A stretch of DNA of 64,000 nt from Stenotrophomonas rhizophila (GCF_001704155.1 NZ_CP016294.1:229001-293000); one strand, 5' to 3'. Numbered from the stretch's first letter, positions 47,680-58,543 are shown. Program-made: numbers and translations. Notes: generated by a model not told the origin, from the letters alone.

Positions 47680-49497
47680 GGCGGGCCGTCGACGCCGCTC
47701 GAGCCACCACATCATGCCGGCGACGGCGATGAAGGCGAGGAGCCACGGCCAGCGCGGGCCGGGGACGCTGTCGGGCGTTCCGCTCGAGGTGGCATTCGTT
47801 TCAGCCAGGCGATTCGCAGTGGCGGCGCGCAGCTGCTGGCGGTACAGCGGTTGCGCGGTGGCCGGGTCGAATACGTAGAACGCCTGCACGGTGTCGCCGT
47901 GCTGGAGCTGGTGCCACCCGGGCTGCTGCGGCCAGTAGCCGGCGCACTGCTGGCTGCCGCTGGCCGGATCGACCTGCAGGGCGACCGTATGGCCTTCGGC
48001 GTCGCGGACGCGGGTGCCGTTGGGTACCTCGCACAGGGTCACGCGCTCGCCCGACCAGGGCGTTGCTGTCTGCAGGCGGATGGCAGGCGCACCCGGCAGC
48101 GCGCGCGCGACCTTGGACAACACGCCCGACCACAGCTCGGCGTAGCGGTCGTCGCGGCCGGACAGGACCAGCCGGTAGCTGTCGGTAACCGGGAGCAGGG
48201 CGATGCGGCCGCGACCGACGCTGCGCCAGCCGCCCACGGCGTTGCCCTTGGCGTCGAGCAGCAACGCCTCTGAATCGGTCACCCCCGCGTCGAACCGCTC
48301 CAGCGCGGGCGGCGTGGCGCTATGTGATGCGGCGTCGGCTTCGTCCATCCACGCGGTGCTGTCGGTGGACGGGCGCTGCGGGCCGCGCCGTGCCCGTAGC
48401 AGCGCCGCTTCCGGATCGGCCGGCAGCTGCAGCGGTGCTGCGCGGGTGCCGGCGCTCACCGGCAGGCCCCAATTGCGCAGCGCCTGGCGGGTAGCGTCGT
48501 TGAGCGGGCCGCTGCTGCGCACCACCACGCCCAGCCCATCGCACAGTGCCTGCTGCACCAGCGTGCGTTGCGCCGCACTCAGTGCCGCCAGACTGCGTTC
48601 GTCGAGCACCAGCACGTCGGTGGCGGCCAGACGTGCAGTGCTCAGGGCAACCGGCGCATCGCCCAGCATCACCCCGCCACCGGCGTTGGCCTGGGCCTGC
48701 ACGGCCAGGCGGGTATCGCTGGCCCAGCGACGCAGGTACTTCAGTTCCGGGCCGGGTGCGCCGGCGAGGATCAGCACGCGCGGTGGGGCTGCGGCCACGG
48801 TCTGCTGCGGCACCGGAAGGCTGTCCACCGCGTGCTGCTTGGCGTCGAGCAGGCGCAGGGTGAATTCACTGCGCCCTGCGGCGCGCGCGCTGCCGTGCAG
48901 GCGCACATTGCCCTGCGCGTCCAGCGGTGCGCGGTCGACCACCATGCCAGCCGGGTCGAGCAGTTCGGCCCGCGCCCCGTCGACACCGCCGGCACGTGCG
49001 GCAACCTCGAACAGCGCGCCGGGTGCGGTGACCGACGGCGGCTGGAGATCCAGCCAACCGCGGGGCGCGGCAGGGGATTGCACCGTTACCCGCAGCGGCA
49101 ACGCGGTATCGCGATCGCGCGCGGACAGTCCATCGCCGACCAGCAGCAGCGACGTGCTGCCCGGATGCTGGCGCAACGCGGTGGCCAGATCGGGGGCACG
49201 TACGGCGCCTGCATTGGGCGTTGCCTCGGGCAGCGCGATCATGTTTGCACCGGCGGGCACGGTGCCTGCCGATGCGGCATTGCCGGTCAGTACGGTGAGC
49301 TGGCCGGCTTCCACGCTGCGCTGTGGTGGTACGAGCGTGAAGTAGAGCAGGAGGGCGGACAGTGCCTGCAACACCAGCAATGCGGTGCGTCTGGGTGAAG
49401 GCAGCCCCGCACGGCGTGGCTCTACGCGGAGGATGCGTACGCTGCCTGCGAGGGTGATCAGGGCCAAGGCGATGGCGATCCATAGGGCCATGCTCAT
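47671..49497 (-). CDS. Membrane protein of the MoxR/BAT operon, GATase1-like central domain
   Basis: A 608-aa protein, the last gene of the minus-strand run. It starts at ATG 49497 overlapping the preceding stop (ATGA). N-terminal helices (residues 1-60) and a C-terminal helix (WPWLLAFIAVAGMMWWLERR) anchor it; a long periplasmic region lies between. About residues 240-350 (VLILAGAPGPELKYLRRWAS ... LVVRSSGPLNDATRQ) resemble a class I glutamine-amidotransferase-like fold without an obvious catalytic Cys. Similar proteins close BAT operons elsewhere. Role unknown; likely part of an envelope complex with the MoxR ATPase. Confidence 0.72.
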   Translation of the reverse strand: MSMALWIAIALALITLAGSVRILRVEPRRAGLPSPRRTALLVLQALSALLLYFTLVPPQRSVEAGQLTVLTGNAASAGTVPAGANMIALPEATPNAGAVRAPDLATALRQHPGSTSLLLVGDGLSARDRDTALPLRVTVQSPAAPRGWLDLQPPSVTAPGALFEVAARAGGVDGARAELLDPAGMVVDRAPLDAQGNVRLHGSARAAGRSEFTLRLLDAKQHAVDSLPVPQQTVAAAPPRVLILAGAPGPELKYLRRWASDTRLAVQAQANAGGGVMLGDAPVALSTARLAATDVLVLDERSLAALSAAQRTLVQQALCDGLGVVVRSSGPLNDATRQALRNWGLPVSAGTRAAPLQLPADPEAALLRARRGPQRPSTDSTAWMDEADAASHSATPPALERFDAGVTDSEALLLDAKGNAVGGWRSVGRGRIALLPVTDSYRLVLSGRDDRYAELWSGVLSKVARALPGAPAIRLQTATPWSGERVTLCEVPNGTRVRDAEGHTVALQVDPASGSQQCAGYWPQQPGWHQLQHGDTVQAFYVFDPATAQPLYRQQLRAATANRLAETNATSSGTPDSVPGPRWPWLLAFIAVAGMMWWLERRRRPASG

Positions 49498-51650
49498 CGC
49501 GCGCCCTCCAGGGCATCCAGGTAGCGCTGCGCCATCGGGTCCGGCGCGCTGCGCCGTTCCAACTGCGGCAATGGTCGCTGCAACGCGCGCCACAGTTGTG
49601 CGCGCAATGTGGTGCGGCAGGGTGCACAGTCCGGTGTGAGGCGCAGTTCTTCGACTGCCGCCGCGAGACTGAGGGGGTCGGACAGTCGCGATTGATGGCG
49701 GCCCAGCCACTGGCTCAGCGCGTCGAGGTCCGGCGTTGTGCGGGTGTCGGCCAACTGCTGCCAGACCGCCACGATGGCGGGATCGGGCGCGTCCACGGGG
49801 GTAATGGTGGAGGAGCGGCTGCCGAGATCGGTGCGGTCGCCGGTCATGCGACGGCTTTCGTCGATGGGCGGCAGCTCGGGCCCGACCCGGGCCAGATAGA
49901 TGCGCTCGGCCTGCTGCACCTGTTTGATGAAGGCCAGTGCCTTGTTGGCGAACGGCAGCGCGCGCTCGGGGCGGCCCTGGCGCAGTTCACCTTCCGATGA
50001 CCACATCTGGTCCAGCGCGGCCTTCAGGATCGCGCGGGTCTGCGGATCGAGCAGGGTGGCTGCTTCGGCATGGTCGTGGGTGTGGCCGTACTCGGAGAGC
50101 ACGTCGGTGGCGGCGCCGAATGTCGGCGCGCCGTCGGCCTTGGCCGGGGCATGGTCGTGGTCGTCATGACCCGTCTGGGCAGTGGCAGTCTCGTGATCGT
50201 GCTCGTCAGCATGACCGTCGGCAGGCACGTCGCTGGTGGGCAGGCTGTCACTGGTCGGCGGCGGCTTGGCGCCCCCTTCGCTTTCCTCACCCAGGAACTG
50301 CCCATAGCGCAGGCGCAGAATGCGCTGGTCCACGCCGATCGCATCGGAGCGCTTCACGAATTCGTCGGCCGGCAGCTGGCGGCGCAGTTTGATCAGTGCT
50401 TCGGCGTCGATGATGATCTGGCGCTGGCTGCGGAAGTAGGCTGGCAGGGTTTTCTTGACCATGCCCTCCATATCCGTGCCCAGTACCTGTTCTTCGCTGG
50501 GCAGGCGCAGGATCAGGCTGGTGCTTTGCGCGGTCTGTGCGGTGGGCGTGTGGTTGTCGCGCACCTGCAGCTGCGCGATCACATCGTTGCCCGGTCCGGC
50601 GCCGAGTGCAGCCAGGTCCAGCGTGCGCGCGAAGCGGCGCTGGGTGGCCGGGCCGGTGCCGGCCAGCGCGATGCGCTGCTCACGGAAGGTGATGTTCTCC
50701 CCGCTGCCCTGGGCCAGGGTCAGGTGCAGTTCGGCGCTTGCCGCCACACCGAAGTCATCGCTGGCCTCGAACTGCAGGGTCCATTGGCGCTGGCCGGGCG
50801 TGGCCAGGACCAGGGTGCGGTCCGGTGCGATCACGCGGACACTCGGCGGGCGGTCGGGCACCACATCCAGGCGATACAGCTTGGGTGCGGTCAGCGCCGG
50901 CTCGGTGACGATGCGGTACAGCGTGGGCCTGGCCGCCTTCCACTGCGCCACCCACGCCTCACCATCGCGGCGCAGCGCAATGCGGGTGCCGTCATGCAGC
51001 TGCAATGCGGCCTGCGTGGGCTGTGCGCTGAAACGCAGCGACCAGTCCAGCACGCTGCCCTGCACTACCTTGGCGTCCAGTGCGGTCTGGGTGCGCAGTG
51101 CCTGGCCGGTGTAGGCCGGTGCCTGGATCTGCAACCGGGAGGACTGCAGGCTGGGCGGTTGGGCCGGGCTGGCGGTAGGCGTCGCACGGCCGGGAAGGCC
51201 CGGCAGCGGTGCGCCCGGTGCAGGCCAGCCTGCGGCGAGCACGGCCACCAGCATTCCGCCACACCACGACACGGCCAGCCAGCGCTTCGGCCAAGCGGTG
51301 CGCAGGTCCGGCGGCGCGGCCTGCAGCGCGGCAGTGACGCGTGCCTGCTGGCGTTGCTGCAGGGGATTGAGTGCGGCGGTATCGGCGAACAGCAGATCGG
51401 CGCTGTCCTGCGCGATGGCATGCGTGTCCAGCTGGCGCACCAGCCAGTGCCGGTCCAGCCGTCGCGCGCGCCAGGTGGCCGTACCTGCGACGACCAGCAG
51501 GGCTGCCAGCAGCACGATAGAGCCGATGTTGATGCCCGCCACGCGCGCGGCGATGGCGGTTAGGGCCAGCGCCAGTGGCACCCGCAGCAATGCGGTGATC
51601 CACCACCGCCGGCGACGCGCGCGCTGCCATGCCTGGTGAACGCAGTTCAT
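49494..51650 (-). CDS. DUF4175-like membrane protein with His-rich segment
   Basis: A 718-aa protein. Residues 15-60 hold two transmembrane helices, and another lies near 125-142. The long soluble region carries the PPSVRVIAPDRTL and LQFEASDDFGVAASAELHL segments typical of DUF4175 proteins of BAT operons. A striking His/Asp-rich stretch at about 480-530 (HADEHDHETATAQTGHDDHDH and YGHTHDH) may bind metal such as zinc, nickel or copper. ATGA overlaps join it to both neighbours, so the genes are translationally coupled. Confidence 0.75.
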   Translation of the reverse strand: MNCVHQAWQRARRRRWWITALLRVPLALALTAIAARVAGINIGSIVLLAALLVVAGTATWRARRLDRHWLVRQLDTHAIAQDSADLLFADTAALNPLQQRQQARVTAALQAAPPDLRTAWPKRWLAVSWCGGMLVAVLAAGWPAPGAPLPGLPGRATPTASPAQPPSLQSSRLQIQAPAYTGQALRTQTALDAKVVQGSVLDWSLRFSAQPTQAALQLHDGTRIALRRDGEAWVAQWKAARPTLYRIVTEPALTAPKLYRLDVVPDRPPSVRVIAPDRTLVLATPGQRQWTLQFEASDDFGVAASAELHLTLAQGSGENITFREQRIALAGTGPATQRRFARTLDLAALGAGPGNDVIAQLQVRDNHTPTAQTAQSTSLILRLPSEEQVLGTDMEGMVKKTLPAYFRSQRQIIIDAEALIKLRRQLPADEFVKRSDAIGVDQRILRLRYGQFLGEESEGGAKPPPTSDSLPTSDVPADGHADEHDHETATAQTGHDDHDHAPAKADGAPTFGAATDVLSEYGHTHDHAEAATLLDPQTRAILKAALDQMWSSEGELRQGRPERALPFANKALAFIKQVQQAERIYLARVGPELPPIDESRRMTGDRTDLGSRSSTITPVDAPDPAIVAVWQQLADTRTTPDLDALSQWLGRHQSRLSDPLSLAAAVEELRLTPDCAPCRTTLRAQLWRALQRPLPQLERRSAPDPMAQRYLDALEGAR

Positions 51651-52768
51651 GCGCTTGCCCCGCGTCGCGGTGCGGTGGCCATCCAGCGCTCCAGGGCGAA
51701 CAGCAGCACGATCACCGCCAGCAGCCAGGTTGCCAGATCACGCGGCTGTGCCAGCGGCGGGCTGGCACCGGTCAGCGGCGCCTGCACGGCAGCCGGCGCC
51801 AGTTGCGGCGACGGCAGCGGCCGCACCTGCTCCAGCAGGCGGCGCGGGAACGACGGTTCGCGCACGATCGGCAGTGCATCGGGTGACAGCGCGGCAGTGA
51901 AGCGCAGCACCTGTCCGCGACCGAGGGCATGGCGCATGACCGCAGCCTTGCCGCTGGCATCCTGCAGCACCGTCGTACCGGTACCGGTGGCCGCCTTGGT
52001 CGAAACGGTCAACACGCTGCCGCCATCGTGCACCCAGGCCTGCCAAGCGGCCGGCAGTGGCGCATCGGCCAGCCACACGCCGACCTGACCTTGTTCCGGC
52101 ACGGCATCGGTAGCGAGCGGCGCCGACAGCGGCTGCCCGCTCCACGCGCGCTGCAGGGCATCGAGCACACCCCGTTTGGACGGTTCCTGGTCATCGCCGC
52201 TGACGCGCAGCTGCGGCGCGCTGTCCTGCACCGGCGCGCCCACCGGCATCGCCACCGGCCGCCAGTTCACCGCACGCGACAACCGTGGCCGCTCGCCGTC
52301 GAGCCCGCGCATCGGATCGGGGACGTACACCGTTAATGCCGTGCCCTCAGGCAGGGTTTGATCCAGCTCGCGCAGCAGGCTCGAAAGCGGCTGCTGGCCG
52401 GCCGGGGCAGTGTCCTGCAGCGGCGGGAATCCGGGCGCCAGCCAGCGACCCTCGCTGCCTGCGGGCAGCGTGGGCGGGCTCAGTCCCGGCGCCACCACCA
52501 CCCATGGTGGCGTCTGCACCGGCGCGCCGTGCAGCAGCGGCCGGGCCAGCAGTACGGCCAGCGCGGCAAGCAGCAACAGGCGCACCAGCAGCAGCGGCCA
52601 TTCGTCGAAGCGGATCCGCTGGCGCGGGCGGGCCTTCGCGCGCAGCCAGCGCAGCGCGGCGAACTCCAGCGGCGCGTAGTGGTGGCGGCGCGCCAGATGG
52701 ATCAGCAACGGCACCAGCAGTGACGCCAACGCCAGCAGGCCCAGTGGGAACAGCAGCGACAGGCTCAT
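51647..52768 (-). CDS. BatA-type membrane protein
   Basis: A 373-aa protein with the BatA N-terminal signature (FPLGLLALASLLVPLLIHLARRHHYAPLEFAALRWL) of two anchoring segments, one more helix near residues 62-80, and a C-terminal helix (LATWLLAVIVLLFALERWM). No von Willebrand MIDAS (DxSxS) motif is visible, so it is the BatA-domain-only kind. Its start and stop overlap the neighbours by ATGA. It probably forms an envelope complex with the DUF58 and DUF4175-like proteins, tended by MoxR. Confidence 0.8.
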   Translation of the reverse strand: MSLSLLFPLGLLALASLLVPLLIHLARRHHYAPLEFAALRWLRAKARPRQRIRFDEWPLLLVRLLLLAALAVLLARPLLHGAPVQTPPWVVVAPGLSPPTLPAGSEGRWLAPGFPPLQDTAPAGQQPLSSLLRELDQTLPEGTALTVYVPDPMRGLDGERPRLSRAVNWRPVAMPVGAPVQDSAPQLRVSGDDQEPSKRGVLDALQRAWSGQPLSAPLATDAVPEQGQVGVWLADAPLPAAWQAWVHDGGSVLTVSTKAATGTGTTVLQDASGKAAVMRHALGRGQVLRFTAALSPDALPIVREPSFPRRLLEQVRPLPSPQLAPAAVQAPLTGASPPLAQPRDLATWLLAVIVLLFALERWMATAPRRGASA

Positions 52769-53655
52769 CGCGCGCTCCCCGCCAGCAGCCGCAGCGGCGC
52801 GTCCAGCGGCTGGTCGGTATGGGTCACCACATGGGCAACGCCGCCGCGCTGCAACCGTGCCTGCAGCACGCGCTGCGCCTCGGCGAAGCGGGCCAGGTAC
52901 GCGTCGCGGATCGCGCGGCCATCACCCAGCAGCTCTTCACCCGTTTCCGGATCGCGAAAGCGGTGGCCGTCCTGGAACGGGAAATCACGCTCGTCGGCGG
53001 TCAGGATCTGCAGTTGCACCACATCGCGGCGGGCGGCGGCCAACCGCTCCAGCAGCACGGTGCCGGCGTCGTCGAAGCCATCCCCCAGCGCCACCAGCAT
53101 GTCGTTGGCCTGTACGCGTTCCCAGACCGGGCGCAGTGCGTCCGCAGCGGGCCATGCGCCACGCGCACGCAGGCGGTGCAGCAGCAGGTGGATGCGGTCG
53201 CGCTGGCGCGCACCACTGCCGGCTGGCACCAGCTGCACGCCGTCGCCGTTGATGGCGACCAGGCCGAAGCGGTCCCCCTGCTGCAGCGCCAGTTCCACGA
53301 TGCAGGCCGCGGTGGCGCAGGCATGGTCCAGCCGCGACAGCGCGGGGCGTGCACGGTCGGCCTGCCCGGCCGATGCCGTGGCATCGACGAGGATCCAGAT
53401 CGTGACCGGACTTTCGCGCTCGGACTCGCGCACGAAGAAGCGGTCCGAGCGGGCGTACAGCTTCCAGTCGATCTGGCGCAGTTCGTCACCGGGCTCGTAG
53501 GCACGGTACTGCGCGAATTCCAAACCGGCGCCACGGCTGCGGCTGGCATGCTGGCCGATGCCCTGCGCGCCAATCGCACGCCGCGGCAACAGCCGCAGCG
53601 CCTTGAGGCGGCTGCGGACATCGGCGGGGATGGCGATCGGGGCGTGCGGGCTCAC
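52765..53655 (-). CDS. DUF58 protein (von Willebrand A-like) of the MoxR operon
   Basis: A 296-aa protein. The DUF58 core GAGLEFAQYRAYEPGDELRQIDWKLYARSDRFFVRE is unmistakable. It is followed by a vWA-like stretch starting ILVDATASAG (D-x-T-x-S replacing DxSxS), so metal binding is plausible. Start is a GTG at 53655, 7 bases after the moxR stop. DUF58 proteins nearly always accompany MoxR ATPases and are presumed substrates or partners. No export signal is seen. Confidence 0.9.
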   Translation of the reverse strand: MSPHAPIAIPADVRSRLKALRLLPRRAIGAQGIGQHASRSRGAGLEFAQYRAYEPGDELRQIDWKLYARSDRFFVRESERESPVTIWILVDATASAGQADRARPALSRLDHACATAACIVELALQQGDRFGLVAINGDGVQLVPAGSGARQRDRIHLLLHRLRARGAWPAADALRPVWERVQANDMLVALGDGFDDAGTVLLERLAAARRDVVQLQILTADERDFPFQDGHRFRDPETGEELLGDGRAIRDAYLARFAEAQRVLQARLQRGGVAHVVTHTDQPLDAPLRLLAGSAR

Positions 53656-53662
53656 GGCGGGC

Positions 53663-54649
<987 letters not shown>

Positions 54650-54670
54650 GGCACGCTCGCAGCAATGAAT

Positions 54671-54693
54671 GTAGAGCCACGCCCTGCGTGGCT
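54671..54693 (-). repeat. GTAG hairpin between moxR and the DUF4159 gene
   Basis: GTAG (54671-54674) is followed by AGCCACGC/GCGTGGCT with a CCT loop. It is the only intergenic hairpin inside the nine-gene minus-strand run. It could attenuate transcription or stabilise the upstream mRNA. Confidence 0.8.
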
Positions 54694-54710
54694 GAAGAAA
54701 TCAGCGAAAC

Positions 54711-55412
54711 CTAGTTGTTCAACGCATACATCACGATGTTCACCCCGAACCGGGTGTTGTCCTCGGCCAGGAAGCGCTTGTTGCGCCAGTCGTAATCCCA
54801 CTCGCAGCCATAGTCTTTATTGCTGTAAAGCACGCCCAGCCGGCCATCGACCTCGATGCCCTTGAGGTAATCGTGCACGAGATCATCGCCCCAGCCATTG
54901 AGCTCGAAGCCGGTGGCTGGTGGCCCGTCCGGGAACTTGAAAAAGCTTCGATACAGCGCATGCGTGTTGGGCAGCTTCTTCAGCGCGGCCGGCCCGAACA
55001 GCTTGGCCATCTGTGCTTCGAACGATTTGGCGAACAATCCATCGATATCGTGGTTGCAGTCATCCACGAACACGAAGCCGCCGTTGCGCACATAGCGCAC
55101 GAAGTTCTGCCGCTCGGCGGCGTTGAATTCCACCAGCTTGTGCCCGGCCAGGTAGCAGAACGGGGCTTCCAGCATGCGCGGGTCGGACAGCGCGACCACA
55201 TGCTCGGTCGGGTCGACCCGCAGGGTGGTGTAGTCGATCAGCGAGGTGATCAGGTTGGACGGCATGCGCGCGTCCACGTCCCAGTCGCCGGAGTCGTACT
55301 TGAGCCGGGTGAACCAGAAGTCGTAACGCCCGGCCTGCGCGCGGGCGAACGAGGGCAGGGCCGCCAGGGCGGCCCCGCCAAGCATCAACCGCAGGAACTG
55401 CGCGCGGTTCAT
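54711..55412 (-). CDS. DUF4159 exported protein
   Basis: A 233-aa protein with a signal peptide (LRLMLGGAALAALPSFARA, cleavage near residue 25). The body (YDFWFTRLKYDSGDWDVDAR ... ITSLIDYTTLRVDP ... APFCYLAGHKLVEF ... FVFVDDCNHDIDGLF) is the GATase-like DUF4159 pattern, often fused to or next to BatA proteins. It sits 16 bases after the TldE-like gene and 61 before moxR, thereby bridging the two halves of the run. Function unknown. Confidence 0.87.
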   Translation of the reverse strand: MNRAQFLRLMLGGAALAALPSFARAQAGRYDFWFTRLKYDSGDWDVDARMPSNLITSLIDYTTLRVDPTEHVVALSDPRMLEAPFCYLAGHKLVEFNAAERQNFVRYVRNGGFVFVDDCNHDIDGLFAKSFEAQMAKLFGPAALKKLPNTHALYRSFFKFPDGPPATGFELNGWGDDLVHDYLKGIEVDGRLGVLYSNKDYGCEWDYDWRNKRFLAEDNTRFGVNIVMYALNN

Positions 55413-55428
55413 TGCCGCACGCGCGCCA

Positions 55429-56763
55429 TCAGACCGCGTCGGACAGCGAGGTGAAGGTGAAATCGCGCAGCTTCATCGGCGGGATCATCATCACGAAGCT
55501 GGATTCGTCACCGGCCACACGTACCGGCTTGCCCAGCTCTTCGATGTTGTTGAGCATGATCACCGGCGATTCGTTGAAGCGGAAGTTCTTCACCGGGTAC
55601 TTGATCTGGCCGTTTTCGATATAGAAGGTGCCGTCGCGGGTCAGGCCAGTGAGCAGCACGGTCTGCGGATCGACCATGCGGATGTACCAGGTACGGGTGA
55701 CCAGGATCCCCTTCTGGGTGCCGCGGACCAGCTCGGCGGTGCTCTTGTCGCCGCCGCTCATCAGCAGGTTGCCCGGGGTGGCATTGGCGGTCTTGCCCTG
55801 CTTCTGCGCCCAGAAGCGCGAGTAATCCAGGTTGGCGACCTTGCCGTTCTCGATGATGGCCAGCTTGTTGCGCGGCAGGCCCTGCTGGTCCCACGGCAGC
55901 ACCGGTGCCTCGGGGTGCCACGGGTCGGCGTACATGTTCACGCGCGGGTCGTAGACCTGCTCGCCGAGCTTGTTTCCGCCACCCTTCTTGGACAGGAAGC
56001 TGCGGCCTTCATCGGCAGAGCGCGCATCGAAGAAGTTCATCATGAAGCTGATCAGGCCGGCAGCGGCCGCCGGTTCCAGGATCACGGTGTACTTGCCCGG
56101 TTCCAGCGCCTTGGCTTCGGACGACTCGGTGGCCTTGCGCATGGCGATGCGCACGTCCTGGTCGGCCTTGAAGTCGGCGGCGTCCTTCAGGTTGCGGCCC
56201 ACCCAGCCCGAACCGCGCCCGTCTTCGGTGCGCACCGTGCAGGTGTAGTCGAAGTTGGTGGTGCGCTGGTAGCCGAAGTTGCCGTTGCTGTTGGCGGTGG
56301 CCTGGAAACCCTGGCCATCTTCCAGGAAGCCGGCGGCGATCAGGCCGTTGCCACGGCAGGGCGCGATCGAATCGGCGGCGACCTTGGCGCGGAACGCCGG
56401 GTCGATGGCGGCGGTGGATTCGCTGAAGGTCGGGCTGGCGGTGTAAGTCTGCTTGCCGATGGCCGGCAGGAACTCCGGGTTTTCCGGGGCCAGGCGGGCC
56501 AGGTCCTCGGCACGGCGGACCACGCGCTCCAGCGCGGCGTCGTCGAACTCGTTGATCGAGGCGGTACCAACGCGCTTGCCGAAGGCCACGGTGACGGCCA
56601 GTTCGGTGTTGTCGACGATGCCGCTGGTGGAGACGTTGTTGAGCGCGAAACGGATGTTGCCGTTGATCGAGCCGGCCAGCACCGCGGTGGTCTCATCGGC
56701 CTTGGACAGCGCGATGACCTTGTCGAGGATGGCCTTGGCCTGGGCTTCGGTGAAGATACTCAT
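55429..56763 (-). CDS. TldE/PmbA-like partner protein
   Basis: A 444-aa member of the TldD/PmbA family without the HExxxH zinc site, thus the non-catalytic TldE (PmbA) type. Features are the N-terminal domain with NNVSTSGIVDNTELAVTVAFG and the C-terminal LMSGGDKSTAELVRGTQKG and ILVTRTWYIRMVDPQTVLLTGLTRDG, as in PmbA. It has no signal peptide, unlike its two neighbours, so export may need piggy-back on them or it acts in the cytoplasm. GGAG precedes its ATG. It lies 21 bases after the first TldD-like gene and forms a likely TldD-TldE protease. Confidence 0.88.
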   Translation of the reverse strand: MSIFTEAQAKAILDKVIALSKADETTAVLAGSINGNIRFALNNVSTSGIVDNTELAVTVAFGKRVGTASINEFDDAALERVVRRAEDLARLAPENPEFLPAIGKQTYTASPTFSESTAAIDPAFRAKVAADSIAPCRGNGLIAAGFLEDGQGFQATANSNGNFGYQRTTNFDYTCTVRTEDGRGSGWVGRNLKDAADFKADQDVRIAMRKATESSEAKALEPGKYTVILEPAAAAGLISFMMNFFDARSADEGRSFLSKKGGGNKLGEQVYDPRVNMYADPWHPEAPVLPWDQQGLPRNKLAIIENGKVANLDYSRFWAQKQGKTANATPGNLLMSGGDKSTAELVRGTQKGILVTRTWYIRMVDPQTVLLTGLTRDGTFYIENGQIKYPVKNFRFNESPVIMLNNIEELGKPVRVAGDESSFVMMIPPMKLRDFTFTSLSDAV

Positions 56764-56784
56764 GGAATAAGGGCTCCTGACCGG

Positions 56785-58419
56785 TCAGCCGAGGCTGCGC
56801 GCGGTGTTGATGACGTTGATGCCGTTGAAGCGCGCGGTGGACGAACCGTGCGAGACCGCCGAAACCTGGCCCGGCTGGCCCTTGCCGTCGAAGAATGAAC
56901 CGCCCAGGCGGTAATCGCGTTCGTCGGCCACGGCGCTGCAGGCGTTCCAGAACTCCGGCGTGCGGATCTGGTAGGCCACGTCTTCGAGCATGCGGGTGAT
57001 CTGGCCGTTCTTGATTTCATAGAACAGCTGGCCGCCGAACTGCGCGTTGTAGCGCTGCTGGTCGATGGAGAACGAACCGTCGCCGATGATGTAGATGCCG
57101 TTCTCGACGTCCTTGACCAGGTCGCTCACGCTCAGCGGGGTCTTGCCCGGCGCCATCGACACGTTGGCCATGCGCTGGAACTGCACGCTGGACCAGGAAT
57201 CGGCATAGCAGCAGCCGTCCGATTCGGTCTTGCCCAGGATGTGGGCCTGGTCGCGGATGGTCTGGTAATCCACCAGCTTGCCGTTGCTGATCAGGTCCCA
57301 GCGCTTGGTCTTGACGCCTTCATCGTCGTAGGCCACCGCGCCGAGGCTGCCCGGCTGGGTCTTGTCGGCGAAGATGTTGACCAGGTCGCTGCCGTACTGG
57401 AAGTGCTGCTCGCGCTTGTCGAGGGTGGCGAAGCTGGTGCCGGCGTAGTTGGCCTCGTAGCCCAGCACGCGGTCCAGTTCCAGCGGGTGGCCGACCGATT
57501 CGTGGATGGTCAGCCAGGTGTGCGAGGGGTCAAGTACCAGGTCGTACTTGCCCGGCTTGACCGACGGCGCCTTCAGCTTCTCCTGCGCCTGCTTGGCCGC
57601 CGCGATGGCGTCTTCCTTCATGTCGTACGACGAGCCGTAGTTGACCACGCCGTTCGGCGTGAGCACCTTGCCGCTCGCGGCGCCATCGAGGTATTCGTAG
57701 CCCATGCCCATCGGCGCGGACAGGCCTTCGCGGGTGCGGAACTTGCCACTGGCCTTGTCGATGGCGGTGACCGTCATCGGCGCCCAGATGCGGTGCACGT
57801 CCTGGTCGATGTAGGAGCCATCGGTGGACGCGAAGTACTTCTGCTCGTTGACCAGGAACAGCATCGAATTGACGAAGCTGGCCCCCGCACCCATCGCGGC
57901 GGCGTTGACGTCCAGCAGCAGGTCGACCTTCTCCTTGATCGGCACTTCCATCGCGTTCTTGCGGATCGGCGTCTTCCAGCTCACCTCGCCCACACCCGGC
58001 GCAGCGGCCAGCTGCACCTTGGCGGTCTGCACGCCGGCATTGGCCTTGGCGATGGCCACCGCCTGCTGCGCGGCACGCGCCACGTCGGTCGGGTTGAGCT
58101 GGTTGGTGGCGGCAAAGCCCCAGGCACCATTGACGATCACGCGGATGCCCACACCGGTGGACTCGGTGTTCACCACGTTCTGCACCTTGTCTTCGCGGGT
58201 GATCACGAACTGGCGCAGGTAGCGGCCGATACGCACATCGGAGTAGGTGGCGCCGCCCTGGCGGGCGGCGGCCAGCGCGGCGTCGGCCAGGCGCTTCTTC
58301 AGCGCCGGGTCCAGGGTGCTGTGCAGTTGCTCGGCGGCAATCACCTTGCCGAAGAACGCCGGCACGATCAGGCCGCCAGCAGTAAGCCCGGTCAGGGCAA
58401 GGAAGTCACGTCTTTGCAA
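56785..58419 (-). CDS. Tat-exported TldD-like metalloprotease (copy 1)
   Basis: A 544-aa TldD-family protease. TTG start with GGAGAG six bases upstream gives a twin-arginine signal MQRRDFLALTGLTAGGLIVP ending near AAE (residue 29). The zinc motif is HESVGH (His306, His311), followed by PLELDRVLGYEANYAGTSF, the TldD core. The enzyme should cleave unstructured peptides together with a TldE partner. Compared with E. coli TldD (cytoplasmic) it is exported folded. It is closely similar to the upstream gene, so the pair is a tandem duplication. Confidence 0.92.
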   Translation of the reverse strand: MQRRDFLALTGLTAGGLIVPAFFGKVIAAEQLHSTLDPALKKRLADAALAAARQGGATYSDVRIGRYLRQFVITREDKVQNVVNTESTGVGIRVIVNGAWGFAATNQLNPTDVARAAQQAVAIAKANAGVQTAKVQLAAAPGVGEVSWKTPIRKNAMEVPIKEKVDLLLDVNAAAMGAGASFVNSMLFLVNEQKYFASTDGSYIDQDVHRIWAPMTVTAIDKASGKFRTREGLSAPMGMGYEYLDGAASGKVLTPNGVVNYGSSYDMKEDAIAAAKQAQEKLKAPSVKPGKYDLVLDPSHTWLTIHESVGHPLELDRVLGYEANYAGTSFATLDKREQHFQYGSDLVNIFADKTQPGSLGAVAYDDEGVKTKRWDLISNGKLVDYQTIRDQAHILGKTESDGCCYADSWSSVQFQRMANVSMAPGKTPLSVSDLVKDVENGIYIIGDGSFSIDQQRYNAQFGGQLFYEIKNGQITRMLEDVAYQIRTPEFWNACSAVADERDYRLGGSFFDGKGQPGQVSAVSHGSSTARFNGINVINTARSLG

Positions 58420-58543
58420 GGCAGCTCTCCACGTCGGTGTGGGGGTGGCAGGAACAAGGCGGGATCAGCGGTACAGCGGTGCATCGATTCTTGCGGGCGC
58501 GGCGGTCCAACGGTAGTGACGTTTGGCACGGTGGCCGGGCGGC

